A stretch of DNA of 64,000 bases from assembly GCF_002355155.1 (NCBI RefSeq), contig NZ_AP017369.1, positions 1,364,001-1,428,000 on the forward strand, read 5' to 3'. The position numbers and the translations under genes are program-made. Below, piece after piece: positions 18,054-26,386 of the stretch (position 1 is the first letter of the stretch; each line of letters opens with the position of its first letter). Below the pieces are notes generated by a model that made no database searches, was not told the DNA's origin, and worked only from the letters and a program-made list of their open reading frames with translations. Source of the stretch: Corynebacterium suranareeae. Its GTDB lineage: Bacteria; Actinomycetota; Actinomycetes; Mycobacteriales; Mycobacteriaceae.

Positions 18054-19496
18054 GTGAGCTCGACCTTTAAAACTGCCAAAAAGGCTGCGCCGAAGCAGTC
18101 ATTTATGGATCGGTATTTAGCCTGGTTTATCCGTTGGATGCCTGAGTCGTTTGTTATCTGTTTGGCACTGACCGTGTTTGTTGGAATTTTCGCGCTCATT
18201 GCCACAGATACTCCACTGTGGAGCATGAATCCAGAAACTACCAGCGTGGTCAGTGCGTGGGCGGAAGGGTTTTGGAGTCTGCTGGCATTTACCATGCAGA
18301 TGACGGTGCTGCTGTCGACAGGAAGCGCGGTTGCCTCATCACCACCGGCACAAAAAGTGCTGACAAAGATCGCTAGTATCCCAAATTCAAAGTTCCAGGC
18401 GATTTTGCTGGGTTCGGTTTCTGCGGTGTTGTTGGGATATGTGCACTGGGGATTGGGCATGATGGCTGCGATTGTGTTGGGTAAAGAAATCCTTGCGCAA
18501 TCACGAATCAAGGGTTATGCCTTGCATCCACCAGTGATGATTGCGGCGTTGTTCATGGCGTTTTTGCCCTCTTCAGCCGGTATTTCAGGTGCGGCAGTGC
18601 TGTATGCGGCAACGCCGGGGTACCTCAAGGATATGGTTCCGGAAAACTATCAAGACCGAGTTCCAGAAGCCGTGCCGCTTACTGATTCTGTGCTGCGCCT
18701 TGATTTCATCATCTTGTTGGTGATTTGTTCCATCATCACCACAGGATTTGCATTGCTCATGCATCCCAAGAGCAAAGAGAAAACCGCAACGATTTCTGAT
18801 GAGTTCTTCGCTGAAATTCAAGCGGGAAGTGAAAAGATCGTGATTCCACGATCCACACCAGCTGAAAAGTCCAATGCAAGCCGTTGGATCATGTACCTCG
18901 TTGGCGGAATTGGGTTGTTGTACAGCATTTTTAGCCTCTGGACTGGTGGCGTAACTGGGCTGACGCTCAACTCATTCAACTTTTTGTTCCTGTCACTGGG
19001 CATGGTGCTGACAGCTAATTACGGGCCGGAGTATTATGCGAAACTCATCCGTGAAGGCATTCAAGGAACGTGGGGTTTTATTCTGCAATTCCCGTTCTAT
19101 GCAGGTATTTTCGGACTAATATCTTTCACTGGTTTGGGTGTTGTGATCTCCGGTTTCTTCACCTCAATTTCAACGGCAACCACGTGGCCGGTAATCGCAT
19201 TCCTATACTCTGGGCTGCTCAACATTGCCGTGCCTTCGGGTGGTTCAAAGTTTGTTATTGAGGCTCCATATATTATTCCGACAACGATTGATCTCGGTGC
19301 TGATATGGGCCTTGTCCTGCAGGCTTATCAAATGGGCGACGGCGCCACCAACCTTCTCATCCCATTTTTCGCGCTGCCGTACTTGGCCAATTTTAAGATC
19401 AAATTCAGCCAAGTCGTCGGCTACACTGTCCCACCTGTGCTGGTTGTCCTGGTCGTAACCTGCATCTACCTGTTTGTGCGGGCATCAATGATTTAA
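18054..19496 (+). CDS. Short-chain fatty-acid permease, AtoE family
   Basis: This is a 480-aa inner-membrane transporter of the AtoE/short-chain fatty acid family, with about 11-12 helices. GTG 18054 is the start, supported by AAGGAG at 18043-18048. Family-like stretches include the VHWGLGMMAAIVLGKE region (about 123-138), the FLPSSAGISGAA region, and the conserved SGGSKFVIEAPYI segment near residue ~395. AtoE proteins import acetoacetate or butyrate-like acids. Ninety-one nucleotides separate it from the DUF35 gene, so it may share the transcript or have its own promoter. Together with the transferase and thiolase it completes an uptake-activation-cleavage route. The substrate is inferred from context. 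Confidence 0.87.
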   Translation: MSSTFKTAKKAAPKQSFMDRYLAWFIRWMPESFVICLALTVFVGIFALIATDTPLWSMNPETTSVVSAWAEGFWSLLAFTMQMTVLLSTGSAVASSPPAQKVLTKIASIPNSKFQAILLGSVSAVLLGYVHWGLGMMAAIVLGKEILAQSRIKGYALHPPVMIAALFMAFLPSSAGISGAAVLYAATPGYLKDMVPENYQDRVPEAVPLTDSVLRLDFIILLVICSIITTGFALLMHPKSKEKTATISDEFFAEIQAGSEKIVIPRSTPAEKSNASRWIMYLVGGIGLLYSIFSLWTGGVTGLTLNSFNFLFLSLGMVLTANYGPEYYAKLIREGIQGTWGFILQFPFYAGIFGLISFTGLGVVISGFFTSISTATTWPVIAFLYSGLLNIAVPSGGSKFVIEAPYIIPTTIDLGADMGLVLQAYQMGDGATNLLIPFFALPYLANFKIKFSQVVGYTVPPVLVVLVVTCIYLFVRASMI

Positions 19497-19511
19497 AAAG
19501 ATGCTTCTCGA

Positions 19512-19559
19512 CGCCAAAAGCCGCGGCACCTTCAGCAATTACTGAAGGTGCCGCGGCTT
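19512..19559 (-). terminator. Strong hairpin terminator between convergent permease and YceI genes
   Basis: Arms 19518-19535 and 19542-19559 pair perfectly over 18 bp (AAGCCGCGGCACCTTCAG) with a 6-nt loop. On the minus strand the stem is followed by TTTTGG, so it mainly terminates the YceI gene; on the plus strand it follows the permease stop by 21 nt but lacks a T run. Confidence 0.85.
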
Positions 19560-19573
19560 AAAGTTGTGCGCGC

Positions 19574-20113
19574 TTAAGCGGACTTGATTGCGGAGCCGTC
19601 GATCTCGATCTTGATCTTTTCAGAAACAAGCACGCCGCCGGTGGACAGTGGAGCCTGGAAATCAATGCCGAAGTCCTTGCGGTTAACCTCGGTGGAAGCC
19701 TCAAAGCCCAGGCGGGTGTTGCCGAATGGATCCTCAGCAACGCCGCCAACCTCAACGTCCAGGGTGACGGACTTGGTGGTGTCACGAATGGTCAGATCAC
19801 CGGTAACGGTGCCTTCGTTCTCGTTCTTGATAACAAAGGAGGTGGCCTCGAAGGTCATCTCAGGGAACTTATCTACTGCGAAGAAGTCATCGCCCTTAAC
19901 GTGTGCATCGCGGTCAGCGTTGCCGGTAGAAATGGAGGCGGTCTTGATAACAACCTTTGCAGAGGAGTTCTCTGGGTTTTCAGCGTCTACCACGATGGAG
20001 TCGGTGTACTCGGTGAACTCACCGCGAACCTTGGTAACCATTGCGTGGCGTGCAACGAACTTGATTTCAGTGTGTGCAGGGTCAAGGGTCCAGGTGCCAG
20101 TCAAATTGCTCAT
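19574..20113 (-). CDS. YceI-family lipid-binding protein, RosR target
   Basis: This is a 179-aa YceI-like lipocalin-type protein that binds isoprenoid or other apolar ligands. It starts at ATG 20113 with AAAAGGA ~8 nt upstream. The family pattern is clear: GTWTLDPAHTEIKFVARHAM near the N terminus, a long β-barrel, the DLTIRDTTKSVTLDVE segment in the middle, and FEASTEVNRKDFGI near the end. No signal peptide is visible, so it is cytoplasmic. The promoter region carries a RosR box over the -35 element, and the homologue in C. glutamicum is a known target of RosR. It would be induced when RosR is oxidised. Its exact ligand is unknown. Confidence 0.9.
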   Translation of the reverse strand: MSNLTGTWTLDPAHTEIKFVARHAMVTKVRGEFTEYTDSIVVDAENPENSSAKVVIKTASISTGNADRDAHVKGDDFFAVDKFPEMTFEATSFVIKNENEGTVTGDLTIRDTTKSVTLDVEVGGVAEDPFGNTRLGFEASTEVNRKDFGIDFQAPLSTGGVLVSEKIKIEIDGSAIKSA

Positions 20114-20208
20114 AGTAAATCCTTTTCAAGAAGTTTCTGTTTCGTTTTTAACGGTACCGACGTTTGTGCATCTCTGCAGTCTCTGTGGCTGTCCGTTGTT
20201 CGAGTTCT

Positions 20209-20239
20209 ATACTAGTCAGCTTTAGTGACATGTCAACAA
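20209..20239 (-). promoter_or_regulatory. Promoter of YceI gene with RosR operator
   Basis: On the minus strand, 20239 down to 20222 reads TTGTTGACATGTCACTAA, matching the RosR consensus TTGTTGAYRYRTCAACWA as I recall it at 16 of 18 positions. The box contains TTGACA (20236-20231), a good -35, and TAGTAT (20214-20209) is a -10 at 16-nt spacing. RosR bound here would block RNA polymerase. The expected transcript start is ~90 nt before the YceI ATG. Confidence 0.75.
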
Positions 20240-20784
20240 CTTTCTTTAAAAACTTGCTGCGGAAACTAAAACCCCCAGCTAGAAGCGTGAATAAAATTAT
20301 TATGCCTTTTAGTTCCTTACCAGCTTCCGGCTCTGTTCGGTGTCTTAAGGGTGATGTATTGGCTGGTTTTCGGCCGCCAGGGCTGTTTGGCCGGGGGACT
20401 TCCTGCGAACCGACATATATGACCAAATCCGTAGGTGCTCTAAGGATTCTTGGTCGCCAGTGCAAATTTGTTGGCCGGGATAACGTCATTTTTGACCAGG
20501 AACTAGTGTTTTATAACCTTCCTTGGTCGCTAGGTTGAATGAGGCTTAAAAACTGGCCAATGGGCTAGAAAAACGATCACGCTAAAATCGCTCCTAAACA
20601 AATACTCATTCTGGAAATTAGTTCGCTCAAATGGCCGTTTAGAGGGGGATTAATTAGAACCTCGGGCTGGACGTTTGTCTCAAGTGATCGCTTTTAAAAA
20701 ATAAACGAATTTTCCGGGGTTTGGCGCCAGTGCAGATTAAGGGAACTTTGAATAAACCTTTCAATACACACTAGGGTAGGTGAT
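20240..20784. other. Long YceI-rosR divergent intergenic region
   Basis: Between the YceI promoter and rosR I find no convincing gene. Overlapping frames of 113-124 codons on both strands lack ribosome sites and family features. Two similar segments, TCGCCAGTGCAAATT near 20453 and GCGCCAGTGCAGATT near 20725, share 13 of 15 bases. A -10-like TAGGGT at 20772-20777 lies 7 nt before the rosR ATG, which suggests a leaderless rosR transcript, although AGGTGAT also precedes the ATG. Confidence 0.5.
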
Positions 20785-21273
20785 ATGACAACACCACGAT
20801 GGCTCTCCACAGAAGAGCAACAACTCTGGCGCATGATCTTGTCTGCTGTCCGGAAAATGGAACGCACACTAGATGAGACCCTCGTGGATGACCACAACCT
20901 CACAACCTCTGAATATGCGGTGCTGGTCGTGCTATCTGAGGCGGGTGATCAGGAAATGCGTCTACGCGATATGTGCCAAGAACTTGATTGGGATCGCAGC
21001 CGAACCTCCCACCAAATCACCCGCATGGACAAAAAGGGACTTGTTTCCAAGGTGAAATGTGCAGGCGATGCCCGTGGCGTGATCGTAGAAATTACTCCAG
21101 AAGGGGAGAGGCGACTCAAGGATGCCGTTCCTGCCCACGTGGAAACCGTGCGCAGCTTGATTTTCGACCCCATGGAAGAAGGTCACATGGAAGGCTTAAG
21201 GTCTTACCTTACGGCCGTCTTAAACTCTGACAACTGCGTTGCACTGAATAAGCAACGTGAAGAACAGCTGTAA
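20785..21273 (+). CDS. rosR: MarR-type redox-sensing repressor RosR
   Basis: This 162-aa winged-helix MarR regulator has the DNA-binding region at about residues 40-105: LTTSEYAVLVVLSEA, the recognition helix around DWDRSRTSHQITRM, and the wing with the basic KVKCAGDARGVIVEITPEG. Its only three cysteines are Cys64, Cys92 and Cys151, the positions described for C. glutamicum RosR. Oxidation of these residues by H2O2 releases the repressor from its DNA sites. The divergent YceI gene carries a RosR-type box, which fits a local target. The start is ATG 20785, with TAGGGT 7 nt before it, so the mRNA may be leaderless. Regulation by its own product is possible but I see no second strong box at its start. 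Confidence 0.93.
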   Translation: MTTPRWLSTEEQQLWRMILSAVRKMERTLDETLVDDHNLTTSEYAVLVVLSEAGDQEMRLRDMCQELDWDRSRTSHQITRMDKKGLVSKVKCAGDARGVIVEITPEGERRLKDAVPAHVETVRSLIFDPMEEGHMEGLRSYLTAVLNSDNCVALNKQREEQL

Positions 21274-21407
21274 TTAGGTCATACTCTCAGGGATTTCTAG
21301 GGGTTATTTGAGGGGAAATCCCCGATGTGCCCACGCTTTAAAAGGGCAATGATTGAGGAAGAACAAAAGTTAAACCCAATCAGTTGCCCCGAAGGAGCAT
21401 GATCCCC

Positions 21408-21623
21408 ATGACATACCCAGCTCAGAGCCGACGCCTTGCCCGCAGCACCACCGATAAATGGATTGGTGGCGTTGCTGGTGGACTGGCAGAAACATACGGC
21501 TGGAATCCAGCACACGTCCGCCTCGCTTTCGCAGCTTCGGTGCTGTTGCCTTTGCCAGGGTCTCAAGTCCTGTTCTACCTCCTGGCATGGTTGATCATTC
21601 CATCAAGGGACCAACGTTTCTAG
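21408..21623 (+). CDS. PspC-domain small membrane protein
   Basis: The 71-aa product is a single PspC domain: an N-terminal basic segment (SRRLARSTTDKWIGGVAGGLA), then a helical region and a hydrophobic stretch (about 39-65) ending IIPSRD. Such proteins sense membrane stress and bind partners in phage-shock-type systems. I prefer ATG 21408, because GAAGGAG (21391-21397) is 10 nt upstream; ATG 21399 is too close to it and a TTG at 21384 would include the site. It is monocistronic and followed by a terminator. No anti-sigma or kinase partner is adjacent. Confidence 0.8.
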   Translation: MTYPAQSRRLARSTTDKWIGGVAGGLAETYGWNPAHVRLAFAASVLLPLPGSQVLFYLLAWLIIPSRDQRF

Positions 21624-21640
21624 AGGGTTTAACACAAAGA

Positions 21641-21667
21641 AAAGCCTGCACGAGTGTGCAGGCTTTT
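21641..21667 (+). terminator. Rho-independent terminator after PspC gene
   Basis: An 11-bp perfect stem (21641-21651 with 21656-21666, AAAGCCTGCAC) has a 4-nt loop GAGT and a TTTT end. The symmetric A/T flanks allow use by the convergent minus-strand gene ending at 21684. Confidence 0.85.
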
Positions 21668-21683
21668 GGCGTCGGAAGTCTTT

Positions 21684-22106
21684 TTAAGCCACTAACCGGG
21701 CAAAGCAGCGCGAAACCTGCGCAAGGCCCTCGTTATCGTCGCTATAAAGTTCAGAAAGAGGCCAACTGCGCTTAGGGGTGTGGATCTCCAAAAGAGAATG
21801 AACCGCTTGGCCACTGGTGTGGTCTAATGCGTTTATTTCTTCTTGATCCAAGGTAACAACCGACAATGTCAGATTTGAAGGCGAAAGAACCGGAATCATG
21901 ACACGAGTTGCACCATTGTTGATGTGCTCACTGGCATCTGCGTACAGCTCAGCAACTGAAGTTCCTGTGGTTATTGGAATAACTGGGGTTAACGGGTCAA
22001 ATTGCAAGATTGCGTCATGTACCTCATTGACTGCCTTGAAATACACGGTGGCTGTAAGTAGCCGAAGCTCAGTGATTTTCTTGGTGGAAGCCTGTTGCGT
22101 CTTCAT
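21684..22106 (-). CDS. Hypothetical protein, 140 aa
   Basis: I do not recognise this protein. The start is ATG 22106, with AGAAGGAT ~5 nt upstream; a TTG at 22124 is in frame but unsupported. It has 140 residues, no signal peptide and no long hydrophobic helix, and appears to be a soluble α/β protein. Segments such as TPVIPITTGTSVAELYADA and the NGATRVMIPVLSPSNL region suggest repeated βα units. It is flanked by a terminator shared with the PspC gene, and by a 465-nt stretch without other genes upstream. Confidence 0.65.
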   Translation of the reverse strand: MKTQQASTKKITELRLLTATVYFKAVNEVHDAILQFDPLTPVIPITTGTSVAELYADASEHINNGATRVMIPVLSPSNLTLSVVTLDQEEINALDHTSGQAVHSLLEIHTPKRSWPLSELYSDDNEGLAQVSRCFARLVA

Positions 22107-22571
22107 CTCAATCCTTCTCAACAATCAATAGAAACCAGCGGTGACTAATGGATCGTCGGTTGAACGTTACGCAAAGTTTTTTAAAGCGATACCGACTCGA
22201 ATCCGTCCTCAAAGTCTGCTGGTACGGAATTCTAATCCAATTCTTAATCTTTGGCACGACTATTCAGGAATCGTGACACACGGCATGTTTTCAAACATGG
22301 AACTTGCAGCATACTTTCGAATGCTTGGTACCTTGTTGCCTGAATGTAATCACTATAGCTAATGTGCTGATCAAAATGTGGAATACGTAAAAAGTTGTAA
22401 AAATTGAGAGACAATGCGGACATGATGCGCCGTAAGTTGGTGTCGGAATCACTGTTGAAACTAAACGGAGACGCTAAATCTCCGACATAAATTGTGGTGA
22501 ATAGTGATAGCAACGAGACAATGTGTTTTTCTGACGTTGACCATCTGGCACATTGATGCCTCTAGTGGTTA
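22107..22571. other. Gene-poor AT-rich intergenic stretch
   Basis: No supported gene is visible here. Frames of 73-89 codons on each strand lack ribosome sites and recognisable sequence. A short inverted repeat GGAGA-CGCTAAA-TCTCC lies at about 22469-22485. The promoter of the minus-strand hypothetical gene ending at 21684 must lie in the proximal part. Confidence 0.5.
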
Positions 22572-22712
22572 CTAATCGTTCATTTTCAATTGGATGATGC
22601 TAGCGACCAGTACCGTCGCCATGATCGTGACCACTATGAGTGACCGGTTTGGAGTAGCGGTGTAGGCGATTGTGGCGATGGCGAACGCGGCTGTGCCGAT
22701 TGCGAAACGCAT
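22572..22712 (-). CDS. Small two-helix membrane protein, 46 aa
   Basis: This short gene runs from ATG 22712 to TAG 22572. AAAGGA lies about 6 nt before the ATG, a proper ribosome site. The 46-residue product begins MRFAIGTAAFAIATIAYTAT and is nearly all hydrophobic: one segment at about 3-20, a polar turn PNRS at 21-24, a second segment at about 25-41, then a short charged tail (QLKMND). It is likely a small inner-membrane protein with a helical hairpin. Its role is unknown. It stands alone between the hypothetical gene and tRNA-Arg. Confidence 0.6.
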   Translation of the reverse strand: MRFAIGTAAFAIATIAYTATPNRSLIVVTIMATVLVASIIQLKMND

Positions 22713-22800
22713 TGAATGTCCTTTGTAGGCATACAGGAATAGATTTTGGTGGATGGGGGAATCAACGGCAGTTGCGGAGCATTTTGGAATTGGGTGAAAA

Positions 22801-22841
22801 ATAAGTGCAGGTCACAAGCGAAAAGCTTGTGACCTGCACTT
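22801..22841 (-). terminator. Terminator of tRNA-Arg transcript
   Basis: Arms 22803-22819 and 22825-22841 (GTGCAGGTCACAAGC) pair over 17 bp around a 5-nt loop. Read on the minus strand, the stem is followed by ATTTTTC, giving a T run 11 nt downstream of the tRNA 3' end. Confidence 0.85.
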
Positions 22842-22852
22842 AATTTAGTGTG

Positions 22853-22925
22853 TGCCCCCGATAGGAGTCGAACCTACGACCTTCGGTACCGGAAACCGGT
22901 GCTCTATCCACTGAGCTACGGAGGC
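22853..22925 (-). tRNA. tRNA-Arg, anticodon CCG
   Basis: The minus strand folds as a standard tRNA of 73 nt. The acceptor stem GCCTCCG pairs with CGGGGGC (one G-U), the D stem is GCTC/GAGC, and the T arm is GTAGG-TTCGACT-CCTAT. The anticodon loop TTCCGGT gives CCG, reading Arg codon CGG. The outermost anticodon-stem pair is C-A. The discriminator is A and no CCA is encoded. It lies 1.8 kb from argS, but on the opposite strand. Confidence 0.93.
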
Positions 22926-22996
22926 TAACCGCCACCATCACAATCTATGTGATGACAACGGTGTGATTCTATCACCAACTACAAGGAGGAAAGCAA

Positions 22997-24580
22997 TTAG
23001 CCTTCCACAATTGGGGTAGGGGTGAATCCTTCCACCCAGGTGGCATCAGTGTGTCCAGTGCGAAGGTAGTCCACAAGAATATCGTTGACTGCCTGGTTAT
23101 TGCCGCCGTAGGCCTGGCCGTGTCCTGGTCCATCCACGGTTACAACGTGTGCGTTCATGGAGTTCGCAAGATCAGTGTGGGTCCAGTAAGGAGTTTGCGG
23201 ATCGCCGGTTCCCTGAATCAAAAGCGGCTGGACTTCCAATTGTGAACCGTCGGTTGGCTGTTGCCCGCTGGATGGAGTGATGCCGGAACATGCTTGTCCA
23301 GAGCTGTATTTCACGGAGTAGACATCGAAGATATCGCCGGTGACAAGGCTGGTCCAGGCCATGCGTGCCATAGCGACTGGGTCGGGAGCAACGGTGTTTT
23401 CGTTACACATGACCATGCGCTGCATGTTCACGCTGGCATTGATGCTTTCGATGACGTATGGGTCTTCGCCGGTCTCTGCAACATCTGGCGCTGGTGTTTG
23501 GCCGGCGATTGCTGCTGCTAGGACTGGCCAGCTGGTGGGCTGTGGGATCAGTGCACGTGACGCGTTAAGTAATGGACTCAAAGATTGGTTGGATCCAGGA
23601 TTGAGCAACTGTGTGGCTAGACCTTGAATCTGGACGGAAGCAGGATTGGTGGCGGTCATGATATCGGCACCCGCTTGGCCTGCCCAGGCAAATGCTGGTG
23701 GGACATCGCCTACCTGTGCTGGAGGTGGTGCAACGGTTGGGTTAGTGCCGGTTTCTGCCACGATCTGGTTTGACCAGTTTTGGTAGACAGCCAGTGGAGT
23801 CGCACCTAAACCGTAGGTGTCGTTGTTTTCTGCAACCCAGCTAAAGAAATCGTTGAGGGAGTTTTTATATCCCTGCTCTTGGGAAGCCATAATGCCGTTC
23901 CAAGCCAAATTTGGCGACATTGCAGAATCAAGGACTACTTTGTCCGTGTGCTGTGGGTAGCGGGTTGCGTAGACCGATCCTAGGTAGGTGCCATAAGAAA
24001 GGCCGAAGATGGAGATCTTTTCATCGCCGAGCGCTTGACGTACGAGTTCCCAGTCATTGGCTGTGTTGTCAGTTGTCAGACTGGAGGTGTAGCCAGGGGT
24101 GCCAATCTCGCAGGAATCTTTAACGAAGGCACCTTCGCGGGTGAGGATCGAGAAAGAGTCATAGCCAGGGGCAATATTGTTGCAATCTACTGGGGTTGAG
24201 CCCACCATGCCTCGGGGCTGAACAGCTACGAGGTCAAATTCCTGATACATCTCAGCTGGCCAGTTCATAGCCTCGTTTCCGAAGAAACTGTAGGCATCAC
24301 CGCCAGGTCCGCCAGCGTTGCCGAAAATAGTTCCACGCTTTTCACCTTGGGCGGGGACTTTGATGAATCCCACGCTGATATCCCCAAGCGAGGGATCTGA
24401 ATAGTGCATGGGAACATCGATGCTTCCGCATTGTGCAGACTCGATATTGACCTGAGGTGGGCATTCCTCCCACCTGATATTTTCCTGGGCGGAAGCCACA
24501 GGCAACGAGATCAGAAAAGGGCTGAGCGCTGCGGTGGTGGCTAGAGTTGCCGTTATCTTTTTCACTGTCGAACGGGGCAT
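22997..24580 (-). CDS. Secreted TAP-type alpha/beta-hydrolase (peptidase-like)
   Basis: This 527-aa exported hydrolase resembles tripeptidyl aminopeptidases (TAP/SlpD) of actinobacteria. Residues 1-31 form a Sec signal peptide ending in PVASAQE, so cleavage is near Ala31. The oxyanion loop NAGGPGG starts at 88, the nucleophile elbow GLSYG has Ser195, the acid is probably the Asp of GTGDPQTP, and the base is the His of GPGHGQAYGGN near the C terminus. Cysteines 40 and 51, and others, could form disulphides outside the cell. The likely activity is release of tripeptides or hydrolysis of amide or ester bonds at the cell surface. It is a single gene, divergent from argS with 150 nt between starts. 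Confidence 0.88.
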   Translation of the reverse strand: MPRSTVKKITATLATTAALSPFLISLPVASAQENIRWEECPPQVNIESAQCGSIDVPMHYSDPSLGDISVGFIKVPAQGEKRGTIFGNAGGPGGDAYSFFGNEAMNWPAEMYQEFDLVAVQPRGMVGSTPVDCNNIAPGYDSFSILTREGAFVKDSCEIGTPGYTSSLTTDNTANDWELVRQALGDEKISIFGLSYGTYLGSVYATRYPQHTDKVVLDSAMSPNLAWNGIMASQEQGYKNSLNDFFSWVAENNDTYGLGATPLAVYQNWSNQIVAETGTNPTVAPPPAQVGDVPPAFAWAGQAGADIMTATNPASVQIQGLATQLLNPGSNQSLSPLLNASRALIPQPTSWPVLAAAIAGQTPAPDVAETGEDPYVIESINASVNMQRMVMCNENTVAPDPVAMARMAWTSLVTGDIFDVYSVKYSSGQACSGITPSSGQQPTDGSQLEVQPLLIQGTGDPQTPYWTHTDLANSMNAHVVTVDGPGHGQAYGGNNQAVNDILVDYLRTGHTDATWVEGFTPTPIVEG

Positions 24581-24716
24581 GAGGGCTCCAAGGACTGTTG
24601 TTTATGAATATTTATTTTCCCCAAAGAGCCTATACAGGCACTAGTGATTTTTCACTATAAAGTCAGGGATTTCTTATAACTATGGGTCATATTCTGTATG
24701 AGGGGTGTACCTCGGC

Positions 24717-24722
24717 TAGAAT
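24717..24722 (+). promoter_or_regulatory. -10 element of leaderless argS-lysA promoter
   Basis: TAGAAT lies 8 nt before the argS ATG at 24731. This spacing puts the transcript start at or next to the A of the start codon, and no ribosome site is seen, so the argS mRNA is probably leaderless. Confidence 0.6.
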
Positions 24723-24730
24723 TTCTCCCC

Positions 24731-26383
24731 ATGACACCAGCAGATCTCGCAACATTGATTAAGGAGACCGCAGTGGAGGTTTTAACCTCCCGCGAACTCG
24801 ATACTTCCGTCCTTCCGGAGCAAGTAGTTGTTGAGCGTCCGCGTAACCCAGAGCACGGCGATTACGCCACCAATATTGCATTGCAAGTGGCTAAAAAAGT
24901 AGGCCAAAATCCTCGTGACTTAGCTACCTGGTTGGCTGAGGCCTTGGCAGCTCATGAGGCAATTGACTCTGCTGAAATTGCTGGCCCAGGCTTTTTAAAT
25001 ATTCGCCTTGCAGCTGCAGCGCAGGGTGAAATTGTGGCCAAAATTCTGGCACAGGGGGAGGAGTTTGGAAACTCTGATCACCTTTCCCATCTGGACGTGA
25101 ACCTCGAGTTTGTTTCCGCGAACCCCACCGGACCTATCCACCTTGGCGGCACACGTTGGGCAGCCGTAGGTGATTCTTTGGGTCGTGTGCTGGAAGCATC
25201 CGGTGCGAAGGTGACTCGGGAATACTACTTTAACGATCATGGTCGACAGATTGATCGTTTCGCTTTGTCCTTGCTTGCTGCTGCGAAGGGGGAGCCAACC
25301 CCAGAAGACGGTTATGGCGGCGAATACATTAAGGAAATTGCGGAGGCGGTCGTCGAAAAGCATCCTGAAGCGTTGAGCTTAGAGCCTGCCGCAACCCAGG
25401 AACTATTCCGCGCTGAAGGCGTGGAAATGATGTTTGAGCACATCAAATCGTCCTTGCACGAATTTGGCACGGATTTTGATGTCTACTTCCACGAGAACTC
25501 CCTATTTGAGTCTGGTGCGGTAGACAAGGCTGTGCAGTCGTTGAAAGACAACGGCAACCTGTACGAAAACGACGGTGCATGGTGGCTGCGCTCGACCGAC
25601 TTCGGCGACGACAAAGACCGCGTTGTCATCAAATCTGACGGCGACGCCGCCTACATTGCCGGCGATATTGCCTATGTGGCCGACAAGTTCTCCCGCGGAC
25701 ACAACCTGAATATTTACATGCTCGGCGCTGATCACCATGGATACATCGCGCGCCTGAAAGCTGCTGCGGCTGCACTTGGCTACAAGCCAGAAGGCGTTGA
25801 AGTCTTGATCGGCCAGATGGTGAACCTGCTTCGCGACGGCAAGGCAGTGCGTATGTCCAAGCGTGCTGGCACAGTGGTGACTTTGGATGACCTGGTAGAA
25901 GCAATTGGTATTGATGCCGCACGCTACTCCCTGATCCGTTCCTCCGTGGATTCCTCCCTTGATATCGATCTTGGTCTGTGGGAATCCCAGTCTTCTGACA
26001 ACCCTGTGTACTACGTGCAATATGGACACGCTCGTTTGTGCTCTATTGCGCGAAAAGCAGAAACATTAGGCGTCACCGACGAAGGCGCAGATTTGTCGCT
26101 GCTGACTCATGACCGTGAAGGTGACCTCATCCGCACCCTCGGTGAATTCCCTGCAGTAGTTAAGGCTGCCGCTGACCTGCGTGAACCTCACCGCATTGCG
26201 CGCTACGCCGAAGAGCTTGCCGGAACCTTCCACCGTTTCTACGACGCGTGCCACATTCTGCCTAAAGCAGACGAGGAAAAGGCACCAATCCATTCAGCAC
26301 GCTTGGCACTTGCAGCAGCAACCCGCCAAACCCTTGCTAACGCCCTGCGCCTCGTCGGCGTTTCCGCACCGGAGAAGATGTAA
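24731..26383 (+). CDS. argS: Arginyl-tRNA synthetase ArgS
   Basis: This class I arginyl-tRNA synthetase has 550 aa from ATG 24731, the length known for C. glutamicum; an upstream in-frame GTG/ATG at 24698 would overlap the promoter. The N-terminal domain precedes the HIGH-like PIHLGGTR (135-142), and the KMSKS-like loop is RMSKRAG (374-380). The C-terminal ~110 residues form the DALR anticodon-binding helical domain. It charges tRNA-Arg with arginine in the cytoplasm. lysA starts 3 nt after its stop, and the two form an operon. In C. glutamicum this operon is reported to respond to arginine and lysine. I see no attenuator in the short leader. Confidence 0.96.
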   Translation: MTPADLATLIKETAVEVLTSRELDTSVLPEQVVVERPRNPEHGDYATNIALQVAKKVGQNPRDLATWLAEALAAHEAIDSAEIAGPGFLNIRLAAAAQGEIVAKILAQGEEFGNSDHLSHLDVNLEFVSANPTGPIHLGGTRWAAVGDSLGRVLEASGAKVTREYYFNDHGRQIDRFALSLLAAAKGEPTPEDGYGGEYIKEIAEAVVEKHPEALSLEPAATQELFRAEGVEMMFEHIKSSLHEFGTDFDVYFHENSLFESGAVDKAVQSLKDNGNLYENDGAWWLRSTDFGDDKDRVVIKSDGDAAYIAGDIAYVADKFSRGHNLNIYMLGADHHGYIARLKAAAAALGYKPEGVEVLIGQMVNLLRDGKAVRMSKRAGTVVTLDDLVEAIGIDAARYSLIRSSVDSSLDIDLGLWESQSSDNPVYYVQYGHARLCSIARKAETLGVTDEGADLSLLTHDREGDLIRTLGEFPAVVKAAADLREPHRIARYAEELAGTFHRFYDACHILPKADEEKAPIHSARLALAAATRQTLANALRLVGVSAPEKM

Positions 26384-26386
26384 ACA

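Noticed and set aside
20164..20538. 124-codon frame before rosR
   Set aside because: No ribosome site, overlaps a similar-length opposite frame and spans the YceI promoter and RosR box.
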